Shown: one piece after another, positions 23,540-36,169 of the stretch
How positions within the stretch are numbered: position 1 is the stretch's first letter
How the letters are laid out: the number at the start of each line of letters is the position of its first letter
Assembly: GCA_003024785.1 (NCBI GenBank)
Contig: PUQB01000067.1
Location: forward strand, 515,348-579,347
DNA length: 64,000 bases
DNA from: Selaginella tamariscina
Taxonomy: Eukaryota; Streptophyta; Lycopodiopsida; Selaginellales; Selaginellaceae
Direction of reading: 5' to 3'
Translations under genes and position numbers: made by a program
Notes under the pieces: model-generated
Database searches by the model: none
What the model was told of the DNA's origin: nothing
The model's input: the letters and a program-made list of their open reading frames with translations, nothing else

Positions 23540-25969
23540 ATGGCCATGGCTGGGCAGCAGACAAGCCCTCGCCCGATCCCATGGCGCAAGGGGGAGCTCG
23601 TCGGCGTCGGTGCTTACGGTCGCGTGTACATGGGGATGAATCTTGACTCTGGTGAGCTCATTGCCGTCAAGCAGGTAGGCACGTTCTTGCTCTCCGTCCC
23701 CGTTGCATTTTCCGCATTGTCGCCCAACAGGTCCTAATTGCTGCCAGCAATTTCGCCAAAGGAAAAGCCCAGGTCAGTGCCCACATCCGGGAGCTAGAGG
23801 AGGAGGTTAAGCTTCTGCAGAACCTGTCACCCTAACATAGTTGTAAGTGAGGTGACCTACATTTTTCGAGCAAGAGCAGCAGTGATTTGTTTTCTCTTAT
23901 GAGCAGAGGTACCTAGGCACTGCTAGGGAAGAGGACGCCCTTAACATTTTCCTCGAGTTCGTTCCTGGTGGCTCCATCGCTTCACTTCTTGGAAAGTTCG
24001 GCTCCTTCACAGAGCCGGTGAGTTCACATTCGAATTATCAAGTACCGAACTTAATGCTGGTGGACAGGTAATTCGGATGTACACTAGGCAGTTGCTATTG
24101 GGCCTGGAGTATCTCCACAGGAATAAGATCATGCATCGGGATATCAAGGTGAGCTTACACGCATAACTAAAAATTATTTGCTAATGGTATAGTACAGGGT
24201 GCGAACATCTTGGTCGACAACCAAGGACATATCAAGCTAGCTGACTTTGGAGCATCAAAGAAGGTTCTTGAACTGGTATGCTGCTGTCACCTGCTTCTAC
24301 TCCTGCATATAACCATTGAGATTTCCATGTGCAATAGGCGACTATTTCGGAAGCCAAATCTATGAAAGGAACTCCCTACTGGATGGCACCGGAAGTCGTC
24401 AGACAAACTGGGCACAACTGGTATGGTGGTTTGTTGTAGCACACTAATTTTATATATTTGAATTCTTCTGTCACAGGCAAGCAGATATTTGGAGTGTCGG
24501 GTGCACGGTTATTGAAATGGCAACAGGCAAACCGCCATGGAGTGAACAATTCCAAGAGGTAAATGAAGACGTCAGCTATGAATTTTTCTGATTCTTGTAA
24601 ACTCTTATTCCTGATCTCAGGTTGCAGCATTGTTCCACATTGGCACCACGAAGTCGCATCCTCCAATTCCAGAACATTTATCTTCCGACGCAAAGAGTTT
24701 CCTTTTGAAATGCTTGCAAAGGTAGTGTTTGGTTGGCTTTCCTCACGTGTGGCTTGAACTTATAAGCGACTTTCAATCCAGGGAACCGAGATTGAGGCCG
24801 AGTGCAGCGGAACTGTTAAAGGTATGCTGGCTATATTGTTATCTCCCAGTACATACTGACAATATGCTCGATGACCAGCATCCGTTTGTTTCAGAGCCAT
24901 ATACCAGCCGCGAAGCATTATGGTAAGAGAAACGACATGAATGAGGTTCTGCTAAAGCTTGTACGTTTTACCAGTGCTGGTGTGGAGCCGACTATAAATC
25001 CGCTAGATACACTTCTGTCGGTTCTCTCCGGGGTTCGCTCAACTTTCAAACAGAGGTCAGGGAAGCCCGTTCCAGAAATCCGCATCTGGACGACTTGCAC
25101 TGCTCAGTGAGGTTGGATTCTCCGAGTTTGATGTTTCTGATGAGGTAGGAAACTCATGAGAGAAACGGCTAAAATGGCATACTAAACAGCTTCTCTTTTC
25201 CGTAGATGGATAGAAGCTTCAACCCGATGTCAGAGCCTTCGTACGTGGAAGGTACCTCCTGGACTTTGGTAAGCCGTCGCAACACCTTTAGTCAGGGTGA
25301 AGACGACGAAGTTACAGAGTCCAGAATCAAAGCGTTTCTGGAGGAGAAGGTAAAGTCACTGCTTGATTCTAATCAATTTTCTCTTGACGATGGATGCTGT
25401 CTAGGCTTCGGAGTTGGCCAAGTTGCAAACTCCATTGTATGAAGAGTACAGTCTTTACAAAGGAAACAGCGGGGAGACGAATGCAAATTTCGTCGCACCT
25501 CTGAGTCCCGCTAGACTAAGGCAGCCTACAGCTAGTAGATCGCCAAGTAAGGGAAGCAGCTTCAGCGAGAGGTCAACGTATGTGAGGAACAGTTGCGAAA
25601 GTGATGCGAGTGTCAGCTCGGACAGCGCTGGGGCTGCCCCAGTCGTCAATCCATTGCTGGAGGTTAGGCTCAATGGACAGAACTTCCAACCTTCCATTAG
25701 GAGTTCAAGGTGATAAAAATTCTTGTGTTTGTTTCATTGTCTCAAACAGTTTTGTCTCTGCAGTTTTTGCGATAGGCAGAAGCAGTGGAAGGAAGAGCTC
25801 CAGCAAGAACTTGAGATGAAGAGAGGTAATACATATACTTATCATCTGCTTCACTAAGTTATTTTTGTGCGCAGAGGAGAAACGCAAGCTTGCGCGCAAT
25901 GGGGGTGGGGCAACGTCACCGTTGTTCCAGAGACAAAATAGCCGCCTGGGCTTTTCTCCTGTCAGATAA
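23540..25969 (+). CDS. MAP kinase kinase kinase, ANP/NPK1 type
   Basis: Cytoplasmic MAPKKK; the ANP/NPK1 group drives phragmoplast expansion in cytokinesis and stress signalling. Kinase at the N-terminus: [116 protein letters not shown]. The C-terminal regulatory part keeps family blocks [26 protein letters not shown] and [20 protein letters not shown]. About 16 exons with introns near 50 nt. At 23,825-23,835 the conserved LSHPNIV exon is out of frame (reads LSP-stop). Only 99 bp separate it from the NRT2 stop. Exon boundaries between 24,900 and 25,140 are uncertain. Confidence 0.88.
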
Positions 25970-26073
25970 AGGAAGACATGTGCATGTGTGTTTGACATTT
26001 TACCCTTGGAGAAATGAGAATGTTTCATTATTATTATATAAAATTCGATGGGCGTGTCTTGGGGTTAGGGTAG

Positions 26074-28377
26074 ATGGGTGACAGCATGAGTGAATTGCAG
26101 TGCCACGCCGTGGTAAATCAGGTTGTTGAGCGCGTGAGACGGTCTGGATACAACGATGAAGTGTGTAACGAGCTGAGGGAGCACTTTGCCCGCCTTCCAT
26201 CACGGTAAGGAATTATGGTGAAAAATAAAACGATCACGGCATATGATTTGGGAGGATGAACAGGTACACTCTGAACATGATGTGGAGAGGCACGAAGACG
26301 TGCTGCTACACATGAGGTTGATCCAGCAAGCCCGCACCGAGGAATTGAATTCAGCGGAGCTGCCAATAGTAGTCAACGCCCGCAAGGTGCAGCTAGGCAA
26401 CGGTGATGCCACCGACGTAGGGTCTAGTTGGATGGCTAAGCTTCCCAGGCCAGCTTTTGGCTCCAGCACCAACCTTGCAGGGATTATTATTTGTGGAAGC
26501 CCTGCGAGGATCCATCCCAGTGTGCTTCCGGCTATCCCCGCCCCATGTTTGCCTCCTTAGATGTAGTAGATGAGCAGAATGGTAATACCGACCGCAAGTC
26601 GTGGTATGGTTATGAGCTGACTCTTGCTTCTTCGGACAGGCATGGATTGCTCAAATATTTCACATCCGCCTTGAGCAATTCCTCGCTTGAGCTCAACATC
26701 AAGGTGCGTTTAATTTCTTTTTGGGATCCACGGTCTTAACCCGCTTTCTGCAGGAGGCTCATGTCTTCAGCACCACTGACGGTATGGCTCTTGAGTTTTT
26801 GTGGTCGAAGGCTGGCCGGGGGATGACGTAAGGTTTTTCCTTTCTATTTTGTTTGGTTCTTGACGTGCGCATCTTTCTGCAGCCCGAGGAACTAAGACAG
26901 GCTGTGTTAGCTGCTCTGAGTGCCAAGTTCACGGGCCTTCGGGCTGTTGTGGAAGGCATAGCTTACGAAGATTGGGCTGTCGACTACAAAAATGTGAGTT
27001 ACTGCTTGCGGTCTTAAGCTGGTTATCTTACTGCCTTCTCTTCCGTCAGCTGGTTATTGGGGATAGACTGGGAAGTGGCTCTTCAGGTCGGCTTTATCGA
27101 GGAAAGTATCTAAGCCAGGACGTAGCTATTAAAGTTATCATGCTGGATGAAGGGGATGGACGCTCAGATTCTGGTACACTACGAGGTGCCCCAGCTGCTG
27201 AGCTGCTTCAAGTTTTTATGCAAGAGGTTTCAATAATGAGGTACCTGTGAGGAAGGCTTCCTCTGCACACCTCACTTGAACATAAATGGTTGCAGGCTTG
27301 TTCGTCATAAAAACCTCGTGCAATTCATAGGAGCTTGTGCTAACTGGCCAAAGCTGTTCATTGTGACTGAGCTAATGGCGGGTCAGGTGAGTTGTGCTTG
27401 TGGGTTGCTTATGTGCCATAGAAGGAGCTCTTGACCGTTGTTTTATTTATAGCGTTCGAGATGTTTGGAAAGCGGAGGAGGTGGTCTGGACGTTCTGGCA
27501 GCACTCAAGGTGCTTCGTGATGCAGCAAGGGGAATGGACTTCCTCCACAGGTGCGTGAAGTCCTATTACACCATCTGTTACTTGGATATATTCTTGTGCA
27601 GGAGAGGGATTGTGCACAGAGATTTGAAAGCAGCAAATCTTCTTATCGATGAGCACGATGTAAGTCAACTACGTGTTCTTGGCTGTCACTTTCTCATTCC
27701 TGTGCAGCTGGTGAAGGTGTGCGACTTTGGCGTTGCGAGACTGAAACCGTCCAATATAAGTTGCTCTGGCTCTGGAAGCTGGCCTGCTGAAATGACGGCT
27801 GAGACTGGAACGTACCGATGGATGTCGCCTGAGGTACTACTACATGTTGCTTTCGTTTTATATACTTCGATTTTCATTCATTACAGGTGCTTGAACACAA
27901 GGCCTACGATCATAAGACTGACGTGTACTCTTTTGGCATCATGATATGGTAGGTTATTAAGGCTTGGGATTGTCAATTTTCTATAACGCTGATTGTGTTG
28001 CAGGGAGATTCTCACAGGTCAAGTGCCTTATGCAGATTTAACTCCACTGCAAGCTGCAATCGGTGTGGTGCAGAGGTAAGTATTGCAGGTTTTTTGTTTT
28101 TTTTTTTAATTTACTTTGACTGTAATATAATTGACAGGAGACTGCGTCCAGAAATGCCTTCCACTGTCCCTGAGAGACTCACATACTTGGCGGAGAGATG
28201 CTGGCATCAAGATCCACAGTCACGACCAGAGTTTAGTGAGGTACGTTCCCCTTTTAGTTCGTTTATATAATCATCACACTTATCACCACTGTGCAGATAT
28301 TAACCGTCCTTGAGGAGCTCATGAAGCCACCGGCTAATACATGGAGAAAGAGCTTCTTTAGGAAGAAAAAAACATAG
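26074..28377 (+). CDS. ACT-domain Ser/Thr/Tyr protein kinase (STY8/17/46 type)
   Basis: Cytosolic Raf-like kinase; Arabidopsis STY8/17/46 phosphorylate transit peptides of plastid preproteins. N-terminus [21 protein letters not shown]; a helical region [15 protein letters not shown]; then an ACT domain ([20 protein letters not shown] ... [14 protein letters not shown]). Kinase: [110 protein letters not shown]; ends [10 protein letters not shown]. Four exons are one base short: near 26,262-26,275; G3 at 26,480-26,482 (restores AGDYYLWKP); T5 at 26,796-26,800 (restores [11 protein letters not shown]); T3 at 27,463-27,465 (restores VRDVLESGGGG). Confidence 0.9.
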
Positions 28378-28640
28378 CTTGGTTGTAGCTTCTTTTTTTT
28401 TTTTCCCATTTTTTCCTTTTTCTTAAAATATCCAACGGGACTTATTTTGGGTTTCTGTTGGTGAGCTAAAGAGCGTGGTCTATAGTTAATTTCCAAGTGA
28501 TTTCTTTCCAGAAGCACAGCGTAAGCGTGAAGCACGATCTTTACCAATAAAATAATGTGCAATGCAGATGGTGTGTTTGGTGGCACAATATATGAGTCGC
28601 AAGAAGAAGTGGCCAGCAAGAGTCTCTCCAGTCAAGAACC

Positions 28641-30222
28641 ATGGTTCCCATCAGACTTGTTTTAGTCACTGTTCTACTATTAGCGGCAAGGAATGTACAA
28701 GGTGTTGCGAATCCCAGAGGGCTTGGAGTTTGTACCACCTTCGTCACTCCGGAAGGCTACCAGTGCACTGAACTTACTGTAAGTCGTCCATCTAGTTAGC
28801 AAACTGCATTACTGGCGTCCCTGCTGCAGGTTGAGACTGGCGACGGATATAAGTTGGCACTCCAGAGAGTGAACAAGAATTGTACCATTCCTACGCAGGG
28901 TCCTGTTCTTCTATATCATGGCATCATGCAGGTGAGTCCAGAATGAAAACCAACCACGTGTTGTTCTCTCTATCTAACTAATCCTGCAGGGTGGTGATAT
29001 ATGGGTGCTCAATCCTACTGACGAATCGTTGGCATTTATAATGGCGGATGCAGGCTACGATGTCTTTATCGGCAATGGGCGCTCCTCCATGTTTAGCTCC
29101 CATAGTTTGTTCGCCCGTACTGACACGGTACACACTGAAGCTGACATACATAGAGTTAATATGTGTGTGTGTGTGTCAGAGGTTTTGGGACTGGGGCCTG
29201 GACGAACTCGTCGTACATGACCTGCCTGCGATGCTATCCTTTGTCAATTCCCTGACAGAGAGGAAGATATTCTTTGTTGGCTATTCACAGGGTACACAGG
29301 TGGCATTCGCAGCTCTGTCTCAAAGTGACAACAGGGCAGTGGTGCTTATAGAAAGAGCAGCAATGCTGGCCCCGATAGCGTACCTTAACCACGTTCGTGC
29401 ACCGCTGGTTGAAACTGCGGCGAGGCTCCAAGTGGATGTGGTAAGTTTAATAAGGGAAGTTCCAATTGTGACGAAGCTTTGATTATATATGTATGGACGT
29501 AAACAGATGCTCCTGCGATCCGGAATAAGTGAATTCAGCTTGTCAAAGTATGTTCCAACTTGCGTGTTTACTTTCCTCTGACTCTGTTTTGGTATGTCAG
29601 TCCTGCTGGGAGACAGCTTCTAGGACTCGTCTGCCGGGCACCTTACCATCTCGACTGCATTGATAACATGATCACTCTTATCACAGGTAAATGACAAATT
29701 CTCGCTCAGTCTGCGCAAGTCAAGTTCTTAACCTTGTGCTTAGGAGTCAACTGCTGCATCAACATGACCAGAATGGGATACTATAACATGTACGAGTTGC
29801 AGTCGACTTCAATGAGGAACCTTGCGCAGGTGGCCCAGCGTAAGTAGTTAGCACGCAAGCGTGCACGTGGTATTTAAGTGGTGCGTGCAGTTGTTCGCTC
29901 GGGAAGGTTTGCCAAGTTTGATTTCGGTGTGGTTGGCAACATGGAACACTACGGCAGCCTTACGTCCCCCACGTACAGCTTGTCTGCTATACCAGCAAGC
30001 ATCCCAATGCTGCTGGTTTACGGTGGGAGAGACGATCTTGCGCATCAAGCCGACGTGCAGCACCTGATCCGAGACCTCCACAGAACAAGCGTCCAATCCT
30101 TGTTCCTGCCGCGCTATGCGCATGCCGACTTCACCGTCGGTACCAGTGCTAAGGCCGACGTTTATGACCACGTGCTCGAGTTCTTCCAAGCCGGCGTGGC
30201 CAACGTCACCTCTGCTAACTAA
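28641..30222 (+). CDS. Acid/triacylglycerol lipase (LIP1/MPL1-like), secreted
   Basis: Alpha/beta-hydrolase of the gastric/lysosomal lipase family, which cleaves acyl esters of acylglycerols. Signal peptide MVPIRLVLVTVLLLAARNVQG, then the AB-hydrolase lipase N-terminal region CTTFVTPEGYQCTELTVETGDGYKLALQR, oxyanion strand VLLYHGIMQGGDIWV, GNGRSSMFS, FWDWGLDELVVHDLPAML. Catalytic triad: Ser in GYSQGTQ, Asp in YGGRDDLAH and His in YAHADF near the C-terminus. About 400 residues, normal. Roughly nine introns of 50-60 nt. In the substrate-binding GNTRG motif it reads GNGRS, a variant. Starts from an ATG that gives a clean signal peptide. The target lipid is unknown. Confidence 0.88.
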
Positions 30223-30273
30223 TATCTGTAAACCCCTTTTTTACCCTTAATCAAAACATCCATTTTTTGATGG

Positions 30274-30286
30274 TTCTAGAATGTTC
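30274..30286 (+). promoter_or_regulatory. Heat-shock element upstream of mitochondrial HSP70
   Basis: TTCTAGAATGTTC is a perfect three-unit inverted TTC-nn-GAA-nn-TTC array, the HSF binding site, about 150 bp before the HSP70 ATG. Confidence 0.7.
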
Positions 30287-30433
30287 CACGTAAGTCTGTG
30301 ACATTGCCCTAAATCAGACGGCCAAATCTAACGGCTTAGATGCTGCCTCACATGACCGAAGGGTTGAGGGTTTTAAGCTAGGGTATTGTCGCCGCTCTCT
30401 TTCTGAGATTACTCTGCTGCTGCTTTTGGCACG

Positions 30434-32660
30434 ATGGCGATGCTTGCCAGGTTTGCTAAGCGGGCGGGGCACTCGTCCCAGGTGAGCCTCTGTCCCATAA
30501 TTCTTGCTTTCTCTCTAATATTTTCCGCAGGTCACACAGCGATTGACGGCGTCTCCCTTGTTCTCCAAATGGGCTCCCTCAAGGCAATACAGGTACCTAT
30601 TTTTGTTGTATATAGCTTAGCTCCTCACACTATCTTTCGTATGAGCCTTTTGCAGTAAGGCCGCTGCGGTCGACGTTATTGGCATCGATCTAGGTACCAC
30701 AAATTCGTGCGTTGCTGTCATGGAAGGGAAGGTGGGCTTTCTTATATACCGCATTTTTGAGAACTGACCAGTTCCGAGTGTTTTTTCAGGCCCCCCGTGT
30801 CATTGAGAACTCTGAAGGCGCTAGGACTACTCCTTCTGTTGTGGCATTCACGCCTAAGGGGAGCGCCTGGTGGGCACCCCTGCCAAGCGCCAGGCTGTTA
30901 CCAATCCCACCAACACGCTTTTTGGCACCAAGAGACTAATCGGGCGGCAATTTGACGACTCCCAGACGCAAAAGGAGATGAAGATGGTCCCTTACAAGAT
31001 TGTCAAAGCTCCCAACGGTGATGCCTGGGTGGAAGCTGGTGGTCAAAAGTACTCACCAAGCCAGATTGGTGCTTTCGTCTTGATGAAGATGAAGGAGACT
31101 GCAGAAGCGTATTTAGGGAAGCCAGTTTCTAAGGCTGTTATTACTGTTCCTGCGTATTTCAATGACGCTCAACGGCAAGCAACCAAGGATGCTGGAAGGA
31201 TCGCTGGCTTGGAGGTTGCCAGGATCATCAACGAGCCTACTGCAGCGTCCTTGTCTTATGGCATGGACAAAAAGGAAGGTCTTGTGGCCGTCTTTGATTT
31301 GGGAGGTGGTACGTTTGATATCTCTATTCTTGAGATATCTGGTGGTGTATTCGAGGTAAGCTTGTTAATCTATACATGTATATATACACCACTGACATAT
31401 CTCTCACGCCCTTTACGTTCCTTCCAGGTGAAGGCTACAAATGGAGACACGTTCTTGGGTGGTGAGGATTTTGACAACGCACTGGTGGAGCATCTGCTTG
31501 CGGAGTTCAAGAAGGATCAAGGAATTGATCTCTCCAGTGATAGACTGGCGCTGCAGAGGCTTCGTGAGGCAGCAGAAAAGGCAAAGGTAGAGCTGTCTTC
31601 AACGACCCAGACAGACATCAACTTGCCCTTCATCACCGCAGATGCCTCTGGTGCCAAGCATTTGAACCTGACGCTGACCAGATCCAAGTTTGAAGCACTG
31701 GTGAGCAACTTAATCGAGCGGACCAAGCAACCATGCAAGGATTGTTTGAAGGATGCGGGCATCTCTGCGAAGCAGGTGGATGAGGTGCTGCTGGTGGGAG
31801 GAATGAGTCGCATGCCCAAGGTCCAGGAGACAGTGACAAACATATTTGGGAAGGATCCATGCAAGGGGGTCAATCCTGACGAGGTTGTAGCCATGGGTGC
31901 TGCTATTCAAGGTGGAGTCTTGCGGGGAGATGTGAAAGACATCCTGCTTTTGGATGTTACTCCATTGTCTCTTGGCATCGAAACTCTAGGAGGTGTCTTC
32001 ACGAGGCTCATTCCCAGGAACACAACGATTCCAACCAAGAAGAGTCAGGTGTTTTCGACAGCAGCAGATGGACAGACCCAGGTTGGAGTCAAAGTGCTGC
32101 AGGGTGAACGAGAGATGGCTGCGGACAATAAGATGCTTGGGCAGTTTGATTTGGTGGGCATCCCTCCTTCCCCACGGGGAGTTCCGCAGATCGAGGTCAC
32201 GTTTGACATCGATGCCAATGGCATTGTTAACGTTTCGGCGAGGGACAAGTCAACTGGCAAGGAACAGGCCATCACAATTCAGTCGTCTGGAGGCTTGACG
32301 GAGTCGGAGATTGAGAAGATGGTGAAAGAGGCAGAGATCTATTCGCAGAAGGACAAGGAACGGAAGGAGCTGATCGATGCCAAGAACGATGCGGACTCGG
32401 CGATATACTCGACTGAAAAGAGTCTTAACGAGCATAAGGAGAAGCTGCCGGCCGACGTGGTTAGTGCTATCCAGACAGCGGTTGCGGACTTGAAGAAGGC
32501 TCTTGAGACCGAGAACGTGGAAAAGATAAGGCAACAGATAAGTGCAACTCAGGCAGCTGCAATGAAGATTGGAGAGACGTTATCCAAGCAAGCACCACCA
32601 AGTGGATCGACCGGTGACACAGCCGAAGCAGAATACGACGATGTCAAGCAAGGTAAGTGA
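30434..32660 (+). CDS. mtHSC70: Mitochondrial HSP70 chaperone
   Basis: Matrix chaperone and import motor subunit. The first exons encode a basic presequence ([16 protein letters not shown], then [20 protein letters not shown]) before [20 protein letters not shown]. Signatures: [47 protein letters not shown]; substrate-binding domain [20 protein letters not shown]-terminus [12 protein letters not shown], the mitochondrial type rather than EEVD. Introns of about 50-70 nt, the last at about 31,355-31,427. At the G4 run 30,858-30,861 one more G is needed to read [15 protein letters not shown] in frame. A heat-shock element lies upstream. About 670 residues, as expected. Confidence 0.95.
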
Positions 32661-34296
32661 GTCAGATGAATTTTGTTCGTGAGCAGATGAGACCTGACGA
32701 CAGCATAGCTTAAGTAATTTATGGTGTAATTTTTTTCTCTTTACTTTCTTTATTTGAATAAAATACGATGAGGGGATTCGTATCTTTGTTTACGGGCTGG
32801 TGTTATTTTCAGTTTAATTGTGTGGATTGAGCTCTCCTTAATGTACATTAGGGTATCATTGAACGGCTGTTATCACACGGTGGTTTTGGAACTTTTTAAC
32901 AATTAAATTATCTTCAAATTTTAATTCCAGATAATTCTTTTAATAATATTCTTTTTAATTCCAAATAATTCTTAAATTAATAGAATTTTGTTCCTTTATG
33001 CATGTACTATGTATATATAATACAAAATGTTTATATATGGTGATATACATACAATATATAAAAATTCATGAATCCACTATTAAGTACTCACACTTATAAT
33101 TAATTAAAAGCATAGAATACTTCTGTTGAGAATTAAAGATCCGTATTTAACTTTGGTGTGAGTATTGTTTTTAAACAAGTAACCAAAGTAAGATCTCAAT
33201 CGTTAAATTATCAAAATGCTAACTCAAACAATGTCTTTGGATGTACAAAATTAAAAAAATTTAATTAACTTTCTAGATGCAACATATGCACATATAATAG
33301 TGGGCAAGTTTGTCAACACTAAAGAAGGTTGTAATATACACACAAACTAGAAGTTATGGAGGCTAGAAATGGTGTGTGTGTCATGACGACATGGAAGTAG
33401 TGTTCTTTTTCTACACACTTGTATGTCTCCCCCATCCCCTACAATACCCCTTGTACTGAATCCGCATCCCAAGGGGGTTACCTAGGGGTGTTCCTACCAT
33501 GTCCAATACAGTAAACTCACTTAATCAATATGGGCATAAACTAAGACTTAGGGTAAGTTCTAATTGCATCCATGTAGCATTGTTGGTCTTAGATCAAGTC
33601 CTTGTTAATCACTTAGTCTGTAGATGCATTATGAACATAAAGCTTATGAAGAATTACTTTTATGTTGTGTAGCACATTATGCATAATTAAATATTTACAA
33701 TTGTGTTCATCTCCCTAAGCTTGTTAAAATGTTTTGTCAACACGAGGCACTGGGATTCCTTATTTAATATCTTTGTGTTGTTCTTCATAATTTTATTTGT
33801 GGAGGAGCACATCGTTGAGATTGAGGAAGATAAGGTGGCAATAATTAATTTATTATAATGAATGGCTTATGGCGAGAAATTTTTTGGTGATTTAGGTGGT
33901 ATGTACACTTCACTTGGAAAATTGCTAGAAATAGTTGTAAAGGTCAATTTATCCCTTGCTCTAATGTTTGATGCGGGACTTCAATTGGTTAGGCAATAAT
34001 CGTCTCCTTGTTGTTTGTTTATGCAACTTTCATTATGGGGTGTGAAACTTGTAAATTCTCAGCAATATCATCTGTGTTTTAGTGTATTACTTGATTGTCA
34101 ACATGACATCCTTAGTGCCAGTCTACATACTTAATTGAACCTTGGGCCTAGACTCCTCTTCTTCTCACTCATGTGAGGGTCTAAAAGCATGTATTGCTCT
34201 TTGCATTCTAAGTTTTTTTTGTTGCAAGTACCTCATTAAGGGACATGTACAATCTTTTTGCATGGATTCAATATTATTTGCCTTTTTTGCTTTGGC
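32661..34296. other. AT-rich intergenic DNA, nothing recognised
   Basis: Base composition drops abruptly after the HSP70 3' UTR. No ORF with coding character, no terminal repeats seen. Possibly decayed repeat sequence, since a diverged repeat copy follows. Confidence 0.6.
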
Positions 34297-34620
34297 TTAT
34301 TCTGAAATTACCAACATCAATGGTTTAATAGGCAATGGTTTTTCACATGTGCCGATCACTACTTCATTTTGACTTGTTGTAGTTTTCTCCATAATGACGA
34401 TGTTTTTAACAATGTTGGTGTTAAGCTCTTGTATGAAGTCTACCATTTTAACATGTGGCACAAAAAATTTTTGCCAAAGCCTTTTCATACCTTGTACAAT
34501 CAAAGTAAATCCTCCTTGATTATTATGTTGTCTTTGCAAAATTATCATGAACTAGCATTATAATTATCAAGATATATTATTTACCTTGATAAAATGTCTT
34601 CTATTACACCCAAATATTCA
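34297..34620 (-). pseudogene. Diverged third copy of the N-terminal part of the HAD/FCP1-like repeat gene
   Basis: Reads FFVPHVKMVDFIQELNTN where the copies at 45.9 kb and 55.8 kb read FLVPHVRMTEFMQEMDNN. The 3' flank (TAATTATCAAG then a TATATTATTTACCTTG block, about 34,561-34,591) also matches the flank of those copies (46,031 and 55,961). The phosphatase core is not recognisable to the left, so it is a fragment. Confidence 0.65.
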
Positions 34621-35095
34621 CTCTTAGCTATCTTTCTCATTGTTACCATTAGAGTTGTTCATTACCACTTGGGTAAGCATTTGTCACTATCACTTACTTC
34701 TCCTTATGTTGTTTCTTTGCTGATTGATGCACCTTTATTAGTGGCTTCTTCATCATCTTAAATTTTGTCTTCCAAATCCTTCAACAAATCATAGTTTGAG
34801 TTTCTAAATTTTGGTCTTTCAGAGAAGGATACTTCTTTAGATACTCTTTAATAGGTTTGTTGGGGTAGTTTTTTGAGAAGAGTTGTACCCATCCTTTTTA
34901 ATAACAAAGACATATGTTTCTAAGAAGTAGAACTCCTTCATCGCTGAGCCTTTTGTGCAATAGCAAAAACTTAGGCATGCTTGAAGGTCCTAATTATGTT
35001 CAAGAATAGCTTACATCACAAAAGACATCCCTTTTGGCTAGCGGTGTAAGAGATACTTTAGGTCCATGTGAGTGCAAGCAAACACCTAACCATTG

Positions 35096-35205
35096 ATGTC
35101 ATAGTTTTTATTATGACTCGACCCTTTATTTTGGAGTTTGATTATTGTTACCTACCGAGTTGTGTGACGAACCCTAAATGTAGTAGGAAGCTCCATAAGG
35201 AGTTG
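35096..35205 (+). mobile_element. Fragment of the start of an LTR (same family as 42,256)
   Basis: Shares the start block (GTCATAGTTTTTATTATGAC then a CCCTTTA..TTTGG..TTTGA..TGTTACCTAC pattern and GTGACGAACCCTAAAT) with the LTR at 42,256-43,221 and that at 48,495. Similarity stops near 35,205. Fossil fragment. Confidence 0.6.
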
Positions 35206-36165
35206 CATATGCCAACTCCGGAGCCTACTCCCTTTCAGGTACGCATTTCAAACCAAGCCAAGGTGGCACCTAAGGGCAGTAAAAGTCGAGGTCCAAATGG
35301 TCAAATTTTGGATAAACGTGGTGGTCCTAAACATGCACACTAGGGGGGATTCGACCTACTCCTCAATCGACCTTGGCTCATGGGTGTGAAGGTGCAAAGC
35401 AACTAGGAGCACCAACAAATAAGATTTCAAACTTGACAGGCGATAAGGTCCGTACCTACAGGCCAAACCCAGGCCCTCACACAAAAATTCAGGGTGCTGG
35501 AATACTAGGAGCCAAGCAGGCGTGGAGGATGGAACGAAGGCACAACAGTGACCCCGCAAATCGACCTCTAGGATCGGGCCACTCCAGGCAGGAGGTCCAT
35601 CATCAGAGGCAGCTCAGCGCGATCGAACCAAGGATCAAAGGGGGGCGGCCGAAGCCCGAAACTATCCAGACACAGTGGGGTGCAAAAACTGGTTCACCGA
35701 CCACCAGGACAATTCCGGAGGACCCATTTGGACACACTCCAGTCAAACGATCGCACCAATCAAGCAAGGCTGCCCCAAGCCTGTTATCAGCATGGACCGA
35801 TAGCCCTATATCAGCCTTGGCCTCAATGGCAAGAATCCACTACCATGGCTGATCGGAGATCAGCCTGGGAAGAAGCTCCGGCAGAGACCCTCCCTAGTAG
35901 AAGTAGGATGCGAAGTCCCAAGTGTGGGATGCGTGGGGCTAATATGGGGAAGGAGCGGCATGAAGGGATTAACAAGTAAGGCTCTACAGTTAGAACCAGA
36001 ATGGGCCCCACCATGCACCATCAAGACCACAACATGCGATGATGACGGACAAGTACCACAACGGGAAGCTGACAATAGATGCTCTGGCCACCCAGATGGA
36101 GCACAGTCTAAGGAACCCTAGGGCAAGGCAAGTAGAGCCCGAGGAAACACAATAGGGATGACAGA
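35206..36165. other. GC-richer unassigned segment with a 159-residue ORF
   Basis: A distinct patch of higher GC inside AT-rich DNA. An open frame at 35,373-35,852 (+) encodes a Pro/Gln/Arg-rich product with no recognised domain. The position between two retroelement fossils suggests repeat-derived DNA. I do not claim a gene. Confidence 0.35.
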
Positions 36166-36169
36166 GCAA

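Noticed and set aside
26243-26560. Separate gene from the 105-residue open frame
   Set aside because: It is the middle of the ACT-domain kinase read after a one-base slip, not an independent gene.
35373-35852. 159-residue open frame as a gene
   Set aside because: Low-complexity, no domain, lies between retroelement fossils; kept only as an unassigned segment.
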